Source: Malachius bipustulatus
Taxonomy: Eukaryota > Arthropoda > Insecta > Coleoptera > Melyridae
Direction: 5' to 3'
Length of the DNA stretch: 64,000 nt
NCBI GenBank assembly: GCA_910589415.1
Contig: OU342639.1
Span: 13,214,268 to 13,278,267 of the forward strand
The notes beneath the pieces were generated by a model. The model made no database searches. It was not told where the DNA came from and saw nothing but the letters and a program-made list of their open reading frames with translations. Made by a program: the position numbers and the translations under genes. Positions 9,178 to 18,389 of the stretch are shown piece after piece. How positions within the stretch are numbered: the stretch's first letter is position 1; each line of letters begins with the position of its first letter.

Positions 9178-12100
9178 GTGAAGGGGCGAATGCTGGCTGA
9201 CAACAACAAGGCCCCCAAGATCGTTTCCATCCGAACACTCCAACGCCACATAGACAGCCTAGCTGTTGAAGGGCAGATAAATGGGAAATCTATTGCCATG
9301 GTACTCGACACCGGATCATCGATCTCATTAGTAAGAAAGGACATCGTCAGTCCTGCTGTAATTATTCGTCATCCATCGAGACGGGTCCAGTTGAAGACAG
9401 CGACAGGTGAAATCGCAGATATCATCGGCGAAGTAGATGGCCGAATCCAGCTTGGAGCCCTGGAACTGCGTCATACGGTTGTGGTAGCCGAGATTGAAGA
9501 CGAGTTTATTCTGGGACTTGACATCATTCAACAGCATGGACTGCGGATTGATCCGAAACAAGGTATCCTGAGATTGGGTGAAGAAGACTTGGTACTGAGC
9601 TCTAGAAAATCACAGAAGGTAATGACGAGACTCGTTGCGAGTTCAACGACCACCATCCGAGGGTTCAGCGAGCAGATAGTCCCGGCCAGACTGGAAGCAG
9701 ATCTTGGAAGCTGCGTTGGGTTAGTCGAGCCATCCCCAGACAGTAATAAGAACCTGATAATAGCCAAGACGTTAGTCAACACTAGCCGAGAGATTCCTGT
9801 ACGTGTTGCAAATGTGTTTTCTGGTAGCTCAAGGATCAAGGAAGGTGACTTACTTGGAATTTGCGTACCAGTCAAGAAGATCAGCTGTTGCGAGAAGATG
9901 GAGGGCAAGGAGAAGGCAGATACAAGGAAGATGAAGATTGTCCTGCCGGAAGTTGACTTCGAAGAACTGTCAAAAGATGAGACAAAGTTGGCGAAAGAAT
10001 TTTTGAAGAGGAACCAATACGTTTTCGCAACAGGGAACATGAAATTAGGCAGAACGGACATTGTGCAACACCGAATAAATACAGGCGACACCCAACCAAT
10101 AAGACAAGCCCCAAGAAGACTGCCGATTGCGAAACAAGAAGAGGTATCAACCATGCTGGACCAGATGCTGAAAGACGGAGTGATTGAGGAATCCAACAGC
10201 CCGTGGTCATCGCCAGTCGTGTTAGTAACCAAGAAGGATGGAACAACAAGGTTTTGCGTCGACTATAGGAAGTTGAACGATGTTACGAAGAAGGACAGCT
10301 ACCCGCTACCAAGAATCGACGACATTTTATGTACCTTGTCTGGCTCAACCTGGTTCTCAACCTTGGACCTGAAGAGCGGTTACTGGCAGGTTGGCATGCA
10401 CCCAAACGACAAAGAGAAAACTGTGTTTTCTACTGGCACGGGTCTGTACAATTTCAAGGTTATGCCATTTGGTCTTTGCAACGCGCCAGCCACCTTTGAA
10501 AGACTAATGGAGATGGTACTCCGAGGGCTGACCTGGAAAACATGCCTAGTATACCTGGACGATGTCATGGTTATGGGTTCCACTTTCCAAAATCACATCG
10601 ACAACCTTCAGGAAATTTTCGATCGATTCAGAACTGCCAACCTGAAGCTGAATCCAGAAAAATGTTCGCTATTTAAGAAGAAGGTTGAGTTTTTGGGACA
10701 TACCGTAACTTCTGAAGGAATCCAGACCAGCGACAGCAAAGTAGCATCGATTCGTGATTGGCCGACTCCTAAGGACAGACACGAAGTCCGAAGTTTCCTG
10801 GGTCTTTGTACATACTACCGAAGATTTGTCAAGAAATTTGCAGATGTAGCAGCTCCGCTCCATAAGCTCACCGAATTGAAGATGCCTTTCATCTGGGATG
10901 CCAAATGTGAAGACGCTTTCCGAAGACTAAAAAAGGCTTTGATTTCTAGTCCGATCCTGTCATATCCTCAAAGAGAAGGAAAGTACGTACTTGATACTGA
11001 CGCAAGTAATATCGGGATAGGTGCTGTTTTATCGCAAGTCCAAGAGGGAGAAGAGCGAGTCATCGAGTACTACAGCAAGACCTTGACAAAGCCTGAGAGG
11101 AACTACTGTACCACCAGGAAAGAATTACTGGCGATAATCAAATCGGTGGAGCATTTTAAAAATTATCTGCATGGGAAGGAATTCCTGATCAGAACAGATC
11201 ACGGCGCGCTCACCTGGCTGATGAAGATGAAGAACGTAGAGGGTCAGACTGCTAGGTGGATAGAACGACTACAGCAGTTCAACTTCAAAATAAAACATCG
11301 TGCAGGCAGATTACACCAGAACGCTGATGCACTATCAAGAAGGCCATGCGTGAAATGCTCACATTGTGAGCGGATTGAGGATAGCCAGAAGGAAGAGTGC
11401 GTTCGAAGGATCGTGATCAATGCAGATACAGGATGGACGATAGAAGCATGCAGGAAAGAGCAAGAAAAAGACGAGGACATCGGAGACATTTTAAAACGTA
11501 AAGAAGAGAATGGACCGAGACCAACGTGGGCAGAGGTTTCTCCACGTAGCCCAGAATATAAAGCTCTATGGTCACAATGGGAGTCCCTGCAAATCGAAAA
11601 TGGTCTGCTGAAGAGAGCCTGGGAGAGTGCCGACGGAAAGAAGATCGTCATGCAGTTGGTGGTTCCAAGGAGTAAAGTTTCGAAGATTCTCGAAGTAATC
11701 CATGGAGGTACATCAGGAGCTCACTTCGGAGTGAACAAAACACTAGCGAAAGTTCGAGAGAGGTTCTACTGGGTGAACTGCAAGGACGATGTCGAAGCAT
11801 GGTGCCGTAAGTGCGAGAAATGTGCTGCAAGCAAGGGCCCAAGCAGAAAACTGACAGGCGCTATGAAGCAGTACAACGTCGGAGCCCCATTTGAGAGGAT
11901 AGCCATAGATGTAGCAGGTCCTTTTCCAATCAGCGACAGCGGCAATCGCTTTATCCTGGTTGCCATGGATTATTTCAGCAAGTGGCCTGAAGCATACGCC
12001 ATACCGAACCAAGAAGCTGCTACAGTTGCGAGAGTCTTGGTGGATAATTTCATTAGCAGATTTGGCGTACCTTTAGAGTTGCATTCCGATCAAGGACGAA

Positions 12101-12741
12101 ACTTTGAATCCCAAGTTTTCGCAGAAATGTGTAAACTGCTCGGGATAAACAAGACAAGGACTACACCTCTCCATCCACAATCTGACGGTATGGTAGAACG
12201 GTTTAATCGAACAATGGAGGAACATCTGTCGAAGGTGGTGAGCAACAATCAGCGAGATTGGGACCAGTACCTGCCTTTGTTGCTGATGTCGTACAGGGCA
12301 GCCATCCATGAGACTACAGGGCAGACACCAGCCAAAGTTGTATTCGGTAAGGAGATTCGGCTACCCTGTGATTTGGTGTACGGTTCACCAAGCAGTCCAC
12401 CATCGGAGATCAGAAATTATGTCGACGAATTAAGAAACTCCATGGCAGAAGTGCCCCTAGTCAGGAGGAAGATCAAGTTGGCCAGCGACCGAATGAAGGC
12501 GAGGTACGACCTGAAGGCAAACTCCGGCGGCTTCACAGAAGGAGACAAAGTGTGGTTTTATAATCCAACTAGGAAGAAGGGTTTGTCGCCTAAGTTTATG
12601 CCATCCTGGGGAGGGCCTTACACAATTATTAAAAGGATAAACGACGTGGTGTATAGGATACAGCGGAGCGGAGCCCCCAAGTGCAAGATGAAGGTAGTCC
12701 ACCTGAATCGTCTGGCACCCTACTGTGGAGACAGCGAATAA
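9178..12741 (+). CDS. pol: Pol polyprotein: protease, reverse transcriptase, RNase H, integrase
   Basis: An intact 1187-codon frame; the frame is open from 9052 and its first ATG is at 9190. Numbered from 9178: aspartic protease DTGSS at 44-48; RT with LDLKSGYW (catalytic D397), MPFGLCNAPATF and YLDD at 459-462; RNase H with D606, E649 and D674 (TDHGAL); integrase zinc-binding H842, H849 and a CRKCEKC segment; integrase core D911, D971, E1007 with exactly 35 residues between the last two; and a GPY/F-type module (WGGPYTIIKRI, about 1144). All catalytic residues that I can check are present. It is most likely made by -1 frameshifting from gag. The only slip-like site before the gag stop is G GAA AAC at 9157-9163, which is not canonical. 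It belongs to the mdg1/412-like side of Ty3/gypsy at a guess. Confidence 0.95.
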   Translation: MKGRMLADNNKAPKIVSIRTLQRHIDSLAVEGQINGKSIAMVLDTGSSISLVRKDIVSPAVIIRHPSRRVQLKTATGEIADIIGEVDGRIQLGALELRHTVVVAEIEDEFILGLDIIQQHGLRIDPKQGILRLGEEDLVLSSRKSQKVMTRLVASSTTTIRGFSEQIVPARLEADLGSCVGLVEPSPDSNKNLIIAKTLVNTSREIPVRVANVFSGSSRIKEGDLLGICVPVKKISCCEKMEGKEKADTRKMKIVLPEVDFEELSKDETKLAKEFLKRNQYVFATGNMKLGRTDIVQHRINTGDTQPIRQAPRRLPIAKQEEVSTMLDQMLKDGVIEESNSPWSSPVVLVTKKDGTTRFCVDYRKLNDVTKKDSYPLPRIDDILCTLSGSTWFSTLDLKSGYWQVGMHPNDKEKTVFSTGTGLYNFKVMPFGLCNAPATFERLMEMVLRGLTWKTCLVYLDDVMVMGSTFQNHIDNLQEIFDRFRTANLKLNPEKCSLFKKKVEFLGHTVTSEGIQTSDSKVASIRDWPTPKDRHEVRSFLGLCTYYRRFVKKFADVAAPLHKLTELKMPFIWDAKCEDAFRRLKKALISSPILSYPQREGKYVLDTDASNIGIGAVLSQVQEGEERVIEYYSKTLTKPERNYCTTRKELLAIIKSVEHFKNYLHGKEFLIRTDHGALTWLMKMKNVEGQTARWIERLQQFNFKIKHRAGRLHQNADALSRRPCVKCSHCERIEDSQKEECVRRIVINADTGWTIEACRKEQEKDEDIGDILKRKEENGPRPTWAEVSPRSPEYKALWSQWESLQIENGLLKRAWESADGKKIVMQLVVPRSKVSKILEVIHGGTSGAHFGVNKTLAKVRERFYWVNCKDDVEAWCRKCEKCAASKGPSRKLTGAMKQYNVGAPFERIAIDVAGPFPISDSGNRFILVAMDYFSKWPEAYAIPNQEAATVARVLVDNFISRFGVPLELHSDQGRNFESQVFAEMCKLLGINKTRTTPLHPQSDGMVERFNRTMEEHLSKVVSNNQRDWDQYLPLLLMSYRAAIHETTGQTPAKVVFGKEIRLPCDLVYGSPSSPPSEIRNYVDELRNSMAEVPLVRRKIKLASDRMKARYDLKANSGGFTEGDKVWFYNPTRKKGLSPKFMPSWGGPYTIIKRINDVVYRIQRSGAPKCKMKVVHLNRLAPYCGDSE

Positions 12742-12746
12742 GTCCG

Positions 12747-12765
12747 TTCGAGCGGGACGCTCGAA
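12747..12765 (+). promoter_or_regulatory. Perfect hairpin with GGA loop upstream of the polypurine tract
   Basis: TTCGAGCG-GGA-CGCTCGAA is an 8-bp perfect stem with a 3-base loop, starting 5 bp after the pol stop and ending 3 bp before the polypurine tract. A different-sequence hairpin with the same GGA loop occupies the same place in the antisense gypsy remnant (29238-29254). A role in RNA 3' processing, export or plus-strand priming is possible but not shown. Confidence 0.8.
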
Positions 12766-12768
12766 AAT

Positions 12769-12778
12769 AGAAAGGGGG
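12769..12778 (+). promoter_or_regulatory. Polypurine tract
   Basis: AGAAAGGGGG lies three bases before the 3' LTR. It is the expected RNase H-resistant primer for plus-strand DNA. Confidence 0.85.
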
Positions 12779-12781
12779 CAG

Positions 12782-13380
12782 TATAACGACACCGCTCTGG
12801 AGAAATTCTAGTAATTGCTTCTTTAACCTTTAACATTCTAGTCCCCGATTTGCTTGTTTGTTTACATTCTCTTTTTTTATACTGAGTTAGTCAATGACAT
12901 GTTCGCGACAGTTCCAGTCACATGTCATGTGACACATCGACAGACAGACGTTAGTTCTATGGATTTCTGGAGTGGGATCGCCGAACAATCTGACATTTCC
13001 AGAATCCACGAATCGACGGTCAGTGCGCCGGTGCGACGTTCGAGAATGTACCTGCTAGAACGGAGTAGAACGTGACTACTGATGTGTCGGGGGACTATAT
13101 AAGGACAGCCTGCGGTTGCGTAAAAAGTGGTAGTATCCTGAACGTGAAACAGTGAAGACTGAAGTATAGACAGAGCAGAAGTGAAGTGTGAAGTAAGGGA
13201 GCCAGTAGTGACAGATAGAAAGAATAGACAAGTGCAAGGTGCAAGTAGTAGTGTTGTAGTCAGCTGTTTGTGTTTTGATTATTTAGAAGAATAATAATTA
13301 TAGGTTATAATTTGGATTAGTGAATAAAGTAATTTGTAAGACTTTTTGGTGGTGATTTATTTATTGCGAGACCCGTAACA
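12782..13380 (+). repeat. 3' LTR of the gypsy element
   Basis: 599 bp, matching the 5' LTR except for T at 13301. Its TATA box is at 13096-13103 and its polyadenylation signal at 13323-13328. ATAT follows at 13381. Confidence 0.95.
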
Positions 13381-13384
13381 ATAT

Positions 13385-13870
13385 CAATAATTTTATTCAT
13401 TTACATATGTCTGACGATGCTACTTTAAAAGAAGAGCGAAACACGTGTAACATTGAGAATATCCATCATTATACATCATATTTTTTTTAAAGAGTAGTGT
13501 TTTATTTATCATCCATCAAAAACTCAGATTTCTATTAATAGTAGATATATTGGGATAGTCCGATAACGTTGCCCCAAAATTCACCCAAAAGAAAATCGGG
13601 GTAAGAAAAATAAAGAGACTTACTTTTATTCGATTTCCAGCGGTGCACTGTATGAGATCTTATAATCGTTAATGATTGTAAATTAATCTTCTAAAATCCT
13701 TACAAATTACACAAATTTACTCCATTATCTTACAAAACCATAAAAACTTCAAAACATTAATAATACACTAATAAATTTGGATCGTCTAGCAAATAAGAGT
13801 AAAATTTTCCTAAGTACATAAGTAATTAAAAATTAAAAAATGTCTACGTTGTCCTTTTGCTATATAAAAA
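13385..13870. other. Non-coding gap with a Penelope-like 3'-end motif
   Basis: The segment CTGACGATGCTACTTTAAAAG...CGAAACACGTGTAAC (13411-13452) resembles the 3' tails of Penelope-like elements (a 'gaygatg...cgaaacrygt' motif). A related motif is at 49529-49556. The rest is AT-rich with no coding signal. Confidence 0.3.
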
Positions 13871-13873
13871 AAA

Positions 13874-14056
13874 ACCTATGCCCAAATAGTAAATGGTACA
13901 AATGCAACTCCGGCACAACAAGTGCAAACTTCAGATTTAGGTACTCAAATGAATGCTTTCCTCAATGAATTCAAAGCAATGTTCTCACAACTCATAAATC
14001 AAAACAGCATGATTCTGAGCATGCTCTCTGCATTAATTAATAAACAATGCCAGTAA
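13874..14056 (+). pseudogene. Jockey ORF1 C-terminal remnant
   Basis: 60 codons open from TYAQIVNGTN to the stop after LSALINKQCQ. The Met- and Gln-rich helix (FLNEFKAMFSQLINQN) is typical of Jockey ORF1 ends downstream of the zinc knuckles, which are missing through 5' truncation. Confidence 0.7.
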
Positions 14057-16541
14057 TGCAAGCTAAATCAATTCGTATTGCCGAATGGAATGCAAATGGT
14101 CTAGCAAACCATAAAACTGAAATAATAACCTTCATGCAACTCAACAAAATTGACATATTGCTAATATCCGAGACACACTTCACCGACAGAACAATGTTCA
14201 AAATTCCCAATTTTTCAATATATTGGACCAACCATCCTGATGGTACAGCACATGGCGGCGCAACTATCCTAATTCGTAACACACCATACCGCATTATGAA
14301 GAAACAAGATATCAAACAGAGAAAATTCAAGCGGCAGTAATCCACATCAATGCTCAACCATGGTCATTTGATATCGCTGCTATATACAGCCCACCAAGAC
14401 ATAACATTAACACAACATCACGAATTCAAACTGCTCCTATTTATCGACAGGTCAACACACCTACTGGCCATCAGATCCAAATAAGATTCCAGATTTACTA
14501 GACTTCTTTGTCCTCAAAGGTATAGCTCCAAACTATGCCACCATACAACCATCCTGGGACCTCTCAACAGACCACACACCCATAATCACTACACTCAGCC
14601 ACTACATAATAAACCGTCCAAAGATTACAAAGTTATCATCTCCAAAAACAAACTGGAGTGTATTCAACGAATATATCAAGGAACAACTAAACTTGAATAT
14701 CCCGCTGAAACAACCAGATGACATTGATAATGCGGTACACTACCTCACTCAGACGATACAAGCAGCATGTCAAGTAGCCACTCCCCCACAAAACAACGCA
14801 AATGAACCTGAAAGTAACATACCGGTATAAATAAAGCACCTTGTGGCACAAAAAAGAAGAGCAAGACGAATATGGCAAAGAACTCGAAATCCAATAGATA
14901 AAAGCGAATATAACCGACTAACGCGACAACTAAAAGCTGTCCTACAAGAAAACAGAAATGCCACATTCGAATCATACATCAGCAGCTTATCGAAGGAAGA
15001 CCACAGCATTTGGAAGGCAACTAAATCATTTAAGAGACCAATGCAGCATGTTCCACCTTTAAGAAAGTATGATGGAAGTTGGGCAAAAACAGAGAAGGAA
15101 AAAGCAACAAGCTTCGCAGAGCACCTCTCACAAGTCTTCAGTGCACCAGAACTGAACAGCAACCCTCACGAAGACAAAGTCAAAAAGTTTATAGATGTAC
15201 CCTGCCCGATGATGTTGCCAATCAAATATTTCACGCCAAAAGAAGTAAAAGAAGCGATTAAACGATGCAACAACCACAAAGCACCTGGCTACGACTTGAT
15301 TGTGGGCCTGATGTTAAAACAGCTACCCAGAAAAGTAGTTGTACTGCTAACCATAATTTACAATAGTATATTAAGATTAGCATGCTATACCCGATCACAT
15401 GGAAGTTTGCACAAATAATCATGATTCAAAAACCAAACAAACCTCCAAATATAGCTACCTCATACAGACCAATAAGTTTTTTACCAATCATGTCCAAAAC
15501 CTTTGAAAGGCTTCTGCTCAGGAGAATATCAGCAGACACTGACATAGATACAACAATACCTACACACCAATTTGGATTTAGAGAAAATCATTCAACCCTT
15601 CAGCAGTGCCACAGAATAGTCAGGAATATCCATACAAGTTTAGAGGAGAGAAAACTGTGTACAGCTGCATTCCTGGACATTGAACAGGCTTTTGATCGTG
15701 TATGGCATGATGGCCTCCTATATAAACTTAAAACGTTATTCCCTACTCCTTACTATCTTATCCTAAAATCATACCTCACAGACCGATACTTTCAAGTAAG
15801 GCTCAGCACAGAAACCTCCAACTATTATCATATAAAATCTGGTGTTCCCCAAGGAAGTGTCCTCGGCCCCCTCCTGTACCTCATTTTCACGGCTGACATT
15901 CCAACTATAAACGATACCACTATCGCCACGTTTGCCGATGATACTGCCATAATCTCAATAAGTGAAGACCCTCAAATAGCATCGGAGATCTCCAATAATT
16001 ACACCTAGACCAGCTGCAAGTTTGGCTGAGTAGATGGAAAATCAAAGTAAACCACAATAAATCCGCACAAATTACGTTCACGAACAGGAATATAATCTGT
16101 CCCAGAGTCACATTGAACAATACGCAGTTACCAGTAAGCAACCAAGTCAAGTACCTAGGATTAACACTTGATCAAAAACTCACCTGGAAGGCACACATCT
16201 CAGCAAAGAAAACCCAAATTAACCTCAAAATTCGCCAAATGAACTGGCTAATAGGCCGTAGATCGCAACTCTCCACAGAAAATAAGCTACTCCTGTATAA
16301 ATATATAATAAAGCCTATTTGGACCTACGGAATCCAGCTCTGGGGCTGTGCCAAGCCATCAAATACCAAAATTATACAAAGAATTCAATCAAAGATATTT
16401 CGAGCAATTTTCAATGCACCATGGTATGTAAGCAACAAAACCTTGCACGACGACTCTAGTCTCCCGCTTGTTGAAGATGAAATCAAAAGATTTACAAGGA
16501 ACTACCTCGACCAACTATACCCGAACACCCCAATGAATTAG
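14047..16541 (+). pseudogene. Jockey ORF2 remnant: AP endonuclease and reverse transcriptase
   Basis: Endonuclease motifs are RIAEWNANGL, DILLISETHFT (catalytic E) and HGGATILIRNTPY (14047-14340). A frameshift follows near 14335, with diverged endonuclease and linker to 14842. The linker KRRARRIWQRTRNP and APGYDLIVGLMLK lie at 14843-15418, and the RT has SYRPISFLPIMSKTFE, QFGFRENHST, AFLDIEQAFDRVWH, SGVPQGSVLGPLLY and FADD (15931-15942) to 16008. Another frameshift follows, then the thumb/C-terminus VKYLGLTLDQKLTW and KPIWTYGIQLWGCAK (16113-16541). Frames 1, 2, 1 and 3 are used in turn, so at least four breaks exist. Confidence 0.9.
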
Positions 16542-16775
16542 CGAGACAATTGTGTACACAGCCAGAAATAAGAAGACGGTTAAAAAGACAGTGACCGACA
16601 GATACATTAAATCAGTGACGTACGCCGAAAGTGTTAACTTATGTTAATTAATAACCGGGAGTCATACCATAGGGTAGTTTCTCCCCTCATGTATTTAACA
16701 TTTAACTAATTTACTTATAGCTTCCAATAGCAGGTTGTAAATTTGCATACTTTATTAATAAAAAAAAAAAAAAAT

Positions 16776-17200
16776 TAACTTCATAAGTGTATCAAATCAC
16801 AGTTAAAATTCACTTCGCTTTATAGCATAGTAATTCAGTGATTAATGTAATGAAAGTCACTCTTCATTAGTATCTCCTTCGCGAGTGAGCTCCTCCATAA
16901 ATTTCAAACAAAATATTTTTAAAACAGAAAACTGGTTGCCAAGCGGCTTCTTTCCTGTGACTGTGAAGTACAGCCAAACAAGAATAAAACTAGAACCATT
17001 TCATAAAATTCGTTTCCTAAGAGCCATTTCCTAGGACCCTATCAAAAAACAGAGCACTAAATATGCTATCCGGCAAATAATTAATGTAAAACTTTACCTC
17101 TGTATTAGCTGGTACCTGCTCTCATCAACGCAGAGGGTCACAAATAATTTTCTGGGTACTTCGATTCACTTATAACTTGCGTTTGTTAAAATTAAATACA
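16776..17200. other. Gap without recognised gene
   Basis: AT-rich sequence between the Jockey poly(A) tail and the Penelope-like fragment. No coding similarity is seen. Confidence 0.4.
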
Positions 17201-17530
17201 CTAAAATCGAACTATCGAAAACAAATTAATCCGTCGCAGACAGACCGCTGGTATTTTTACTCCTGACGTGCTCGAGGCTACCGAACAAAAACTTTTTCTC
17301 TCCTTGATTCTCACACTGTAGTACACACTACTAGTGTGAAGTAGTGGACAGGACTTTCGCCTTTTCAAAGCATATAGCGTGATCGTCCTGACGCACGGTG
17401 TTTGTCTTGTTTCGTGATCGTCCTGACTTGTCTGTTTGGCCCAGGCGACAGACTTGTATTTGGTCACGCGTTTTCTGCGTTTGGTAGTTCCGATGCATAC
17501 AGCACCACATGGTATTCTATACATATTCTC
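17201..17530 (-). pseudogene. Penelope-like GIY-YIG endonuclease remnant
   Basis: On the minus strand MYRIPCGAVCIGTTKR (17452-17524) matches the start of the GIY-YIG nuclease domain that follows the RT in Penelope-like elements (family form YRIPC..VYIGTTKR). Downstream, frame-shifted pieces reading like GQTDKSA and KVLSTTSH are recognisable in alternate frames to about 17280. Several indels disable it. It is in opposite orientation to the RT fragment beside it. Confidence 0.6.
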
Positions 17531-17559
17531 CTGATTTTTCTCACACAGTAATCAACCTA

Positions 17560-18190
17560 TCGGAGCATCGGTTTAATGCCGAGGAAACAGCTGTGCTCTC
17601 CATGTAGAAACGTTGCAATCACACCCTCCTCCCTACCAGTTGAGTATATAGTTGCCAGTACTGAACCAGGTAAGAAAGCCACCACAAGATACTGGATACT
17701 GCTGAGGAAATTCGTCGCAATGCTCAACAATTTTACAGCGAGCCAAGCCTTCAAATTGCAACGTAACCAGATATAATGGAGCTTAATTCAGAAGTCTAAA
17801 CTTACTAGAGATCCTAAAGACCAACAAGCTGGTCAAAACTTCAACCATTCTTGATCAAAACCAACGGCAGTGTATAAAAACTAAAGCCAGGACACCTAGA
17901 CTTTATCCATATAGAGATGTACTTTATCCATGGAGAGTTTGTGCCAAAGTTGAAACCGGTAACGTGCCTCCTCGCTCCATTGTCAGTGCCATTTGTTCTC
18001 CGTCATATTTTCTGGCTAAATATCTAACCAACCTACTGTAGCCACATGTCGTATCTACAGAATCCCACATCAAAGACTCGGGTCACTTCATGGAAAAACT
18101 TAAAAATCTTAAATCTTTCATTCCAGTGGTATTATTGTTAGTTTTGATGTCGACGAGACTCTTCAACATATCTAACGCATCTTGGGAAAA
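17560..18190 (+). pseudogene. Penelope-like reverse transcriptase remnant (N-terminal half)
   Basis: Pieces in order are VAITPSSLPVEYIVASTE (17607-17660), TNKLVKTSTILDQNQRQCIKTK (about 17820-17885), ARTPRLYPYR, GNVPPRSIVSAICSPSYFLAKYLTNLL (about 17960-18035), SHIKDSGHFMEKLKNL (about 18065-18110) and SFDV (18140-18151, RT motif A). This is the conserved Penelope-like order, including the RPIVSAI..P.Y.LAKYL signature. It stops before the catalytic YVDD. Stops and frameshifts are frequent. Confidence 0.7.
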
Positions 18191-18387
18191 TAGGCCCAAG
18201 AGAAAAATGCAGAAAAAAAGAGAAAAACGACTTACATGTCTCTATTTTCACTTTTTATGTACTATCCTATGATGTAGATAAAATGTTTATACAGGGTGAT
18301 AAAAAATTTAAAAAATCAGATTTCTCCACACGTCGTCAAATAAAAAAAAAACAAAAAACGTACAAATGTTTCTATACCATAGTATAG
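18191..18387. repeat. Left flank of the foldback MITE that hosts the DNA transposon
   Basis: AACGACTTACATGTCTCTATTTTCACTTTTTATG and TTATACAGGGTGATAAAAAA match (diverged) the left arm and centre of the foldback at 40938-41790. The continuation is at 21170-21350. Confidence 0.65.
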
Positions 18388-18389
18388 TA

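Larger units (their letters stand above)
7185..13384 (+). mobile_element. Complete young Ty3/gypsy LTR retrotransposon with ATAT target duplication
   Basis: All landmarks are present in canonical order: target duplication ATAT (7185-7188 and 13381-13384), two 599-bp LTRs (7189-7787, 12782-13380), primer site (7790-7807), gag, pol (protease, RT, RNase H, integrase), polypurine tract and 3' LTR. The domain order PR-RT-RH-IN is that of Metaviridae (Ty3/gypsy). No env-like frame is present; pol ends 40 bp before the 3' LTR. Aligning the LTRs by eye I find one substitution (7708 G versus 13301 T), so insertion is recent. The main defect is an in-frame TAG at 8930-8932. The internal coding part is clearly richer in GC than its surroundings. 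Confidence 0.96.
13871..16775 (+). mobile_element. 5'-truncated Jockey-type LINE with poly(A) tail
   Basis: It starts within the end of ORF1 and ends at a 3' AATAAA run merging into A15 (16757-16775). The ORF1/ORF2 junction overlaps (stop TAA at 14054-14056, ORF2 ATG at 14047), the usual Jockey arrangement. Frameshifts in ORF2 make it a dead copy. Confidence 0.85.

Noticed and set aside
12854..13075. 73-codon frame, repeated at 7261-7482, as a small gene
   Set aside because: Both copies lie inside the LTRs ahead of the TATA box; they are duplicated because the LTRs are.
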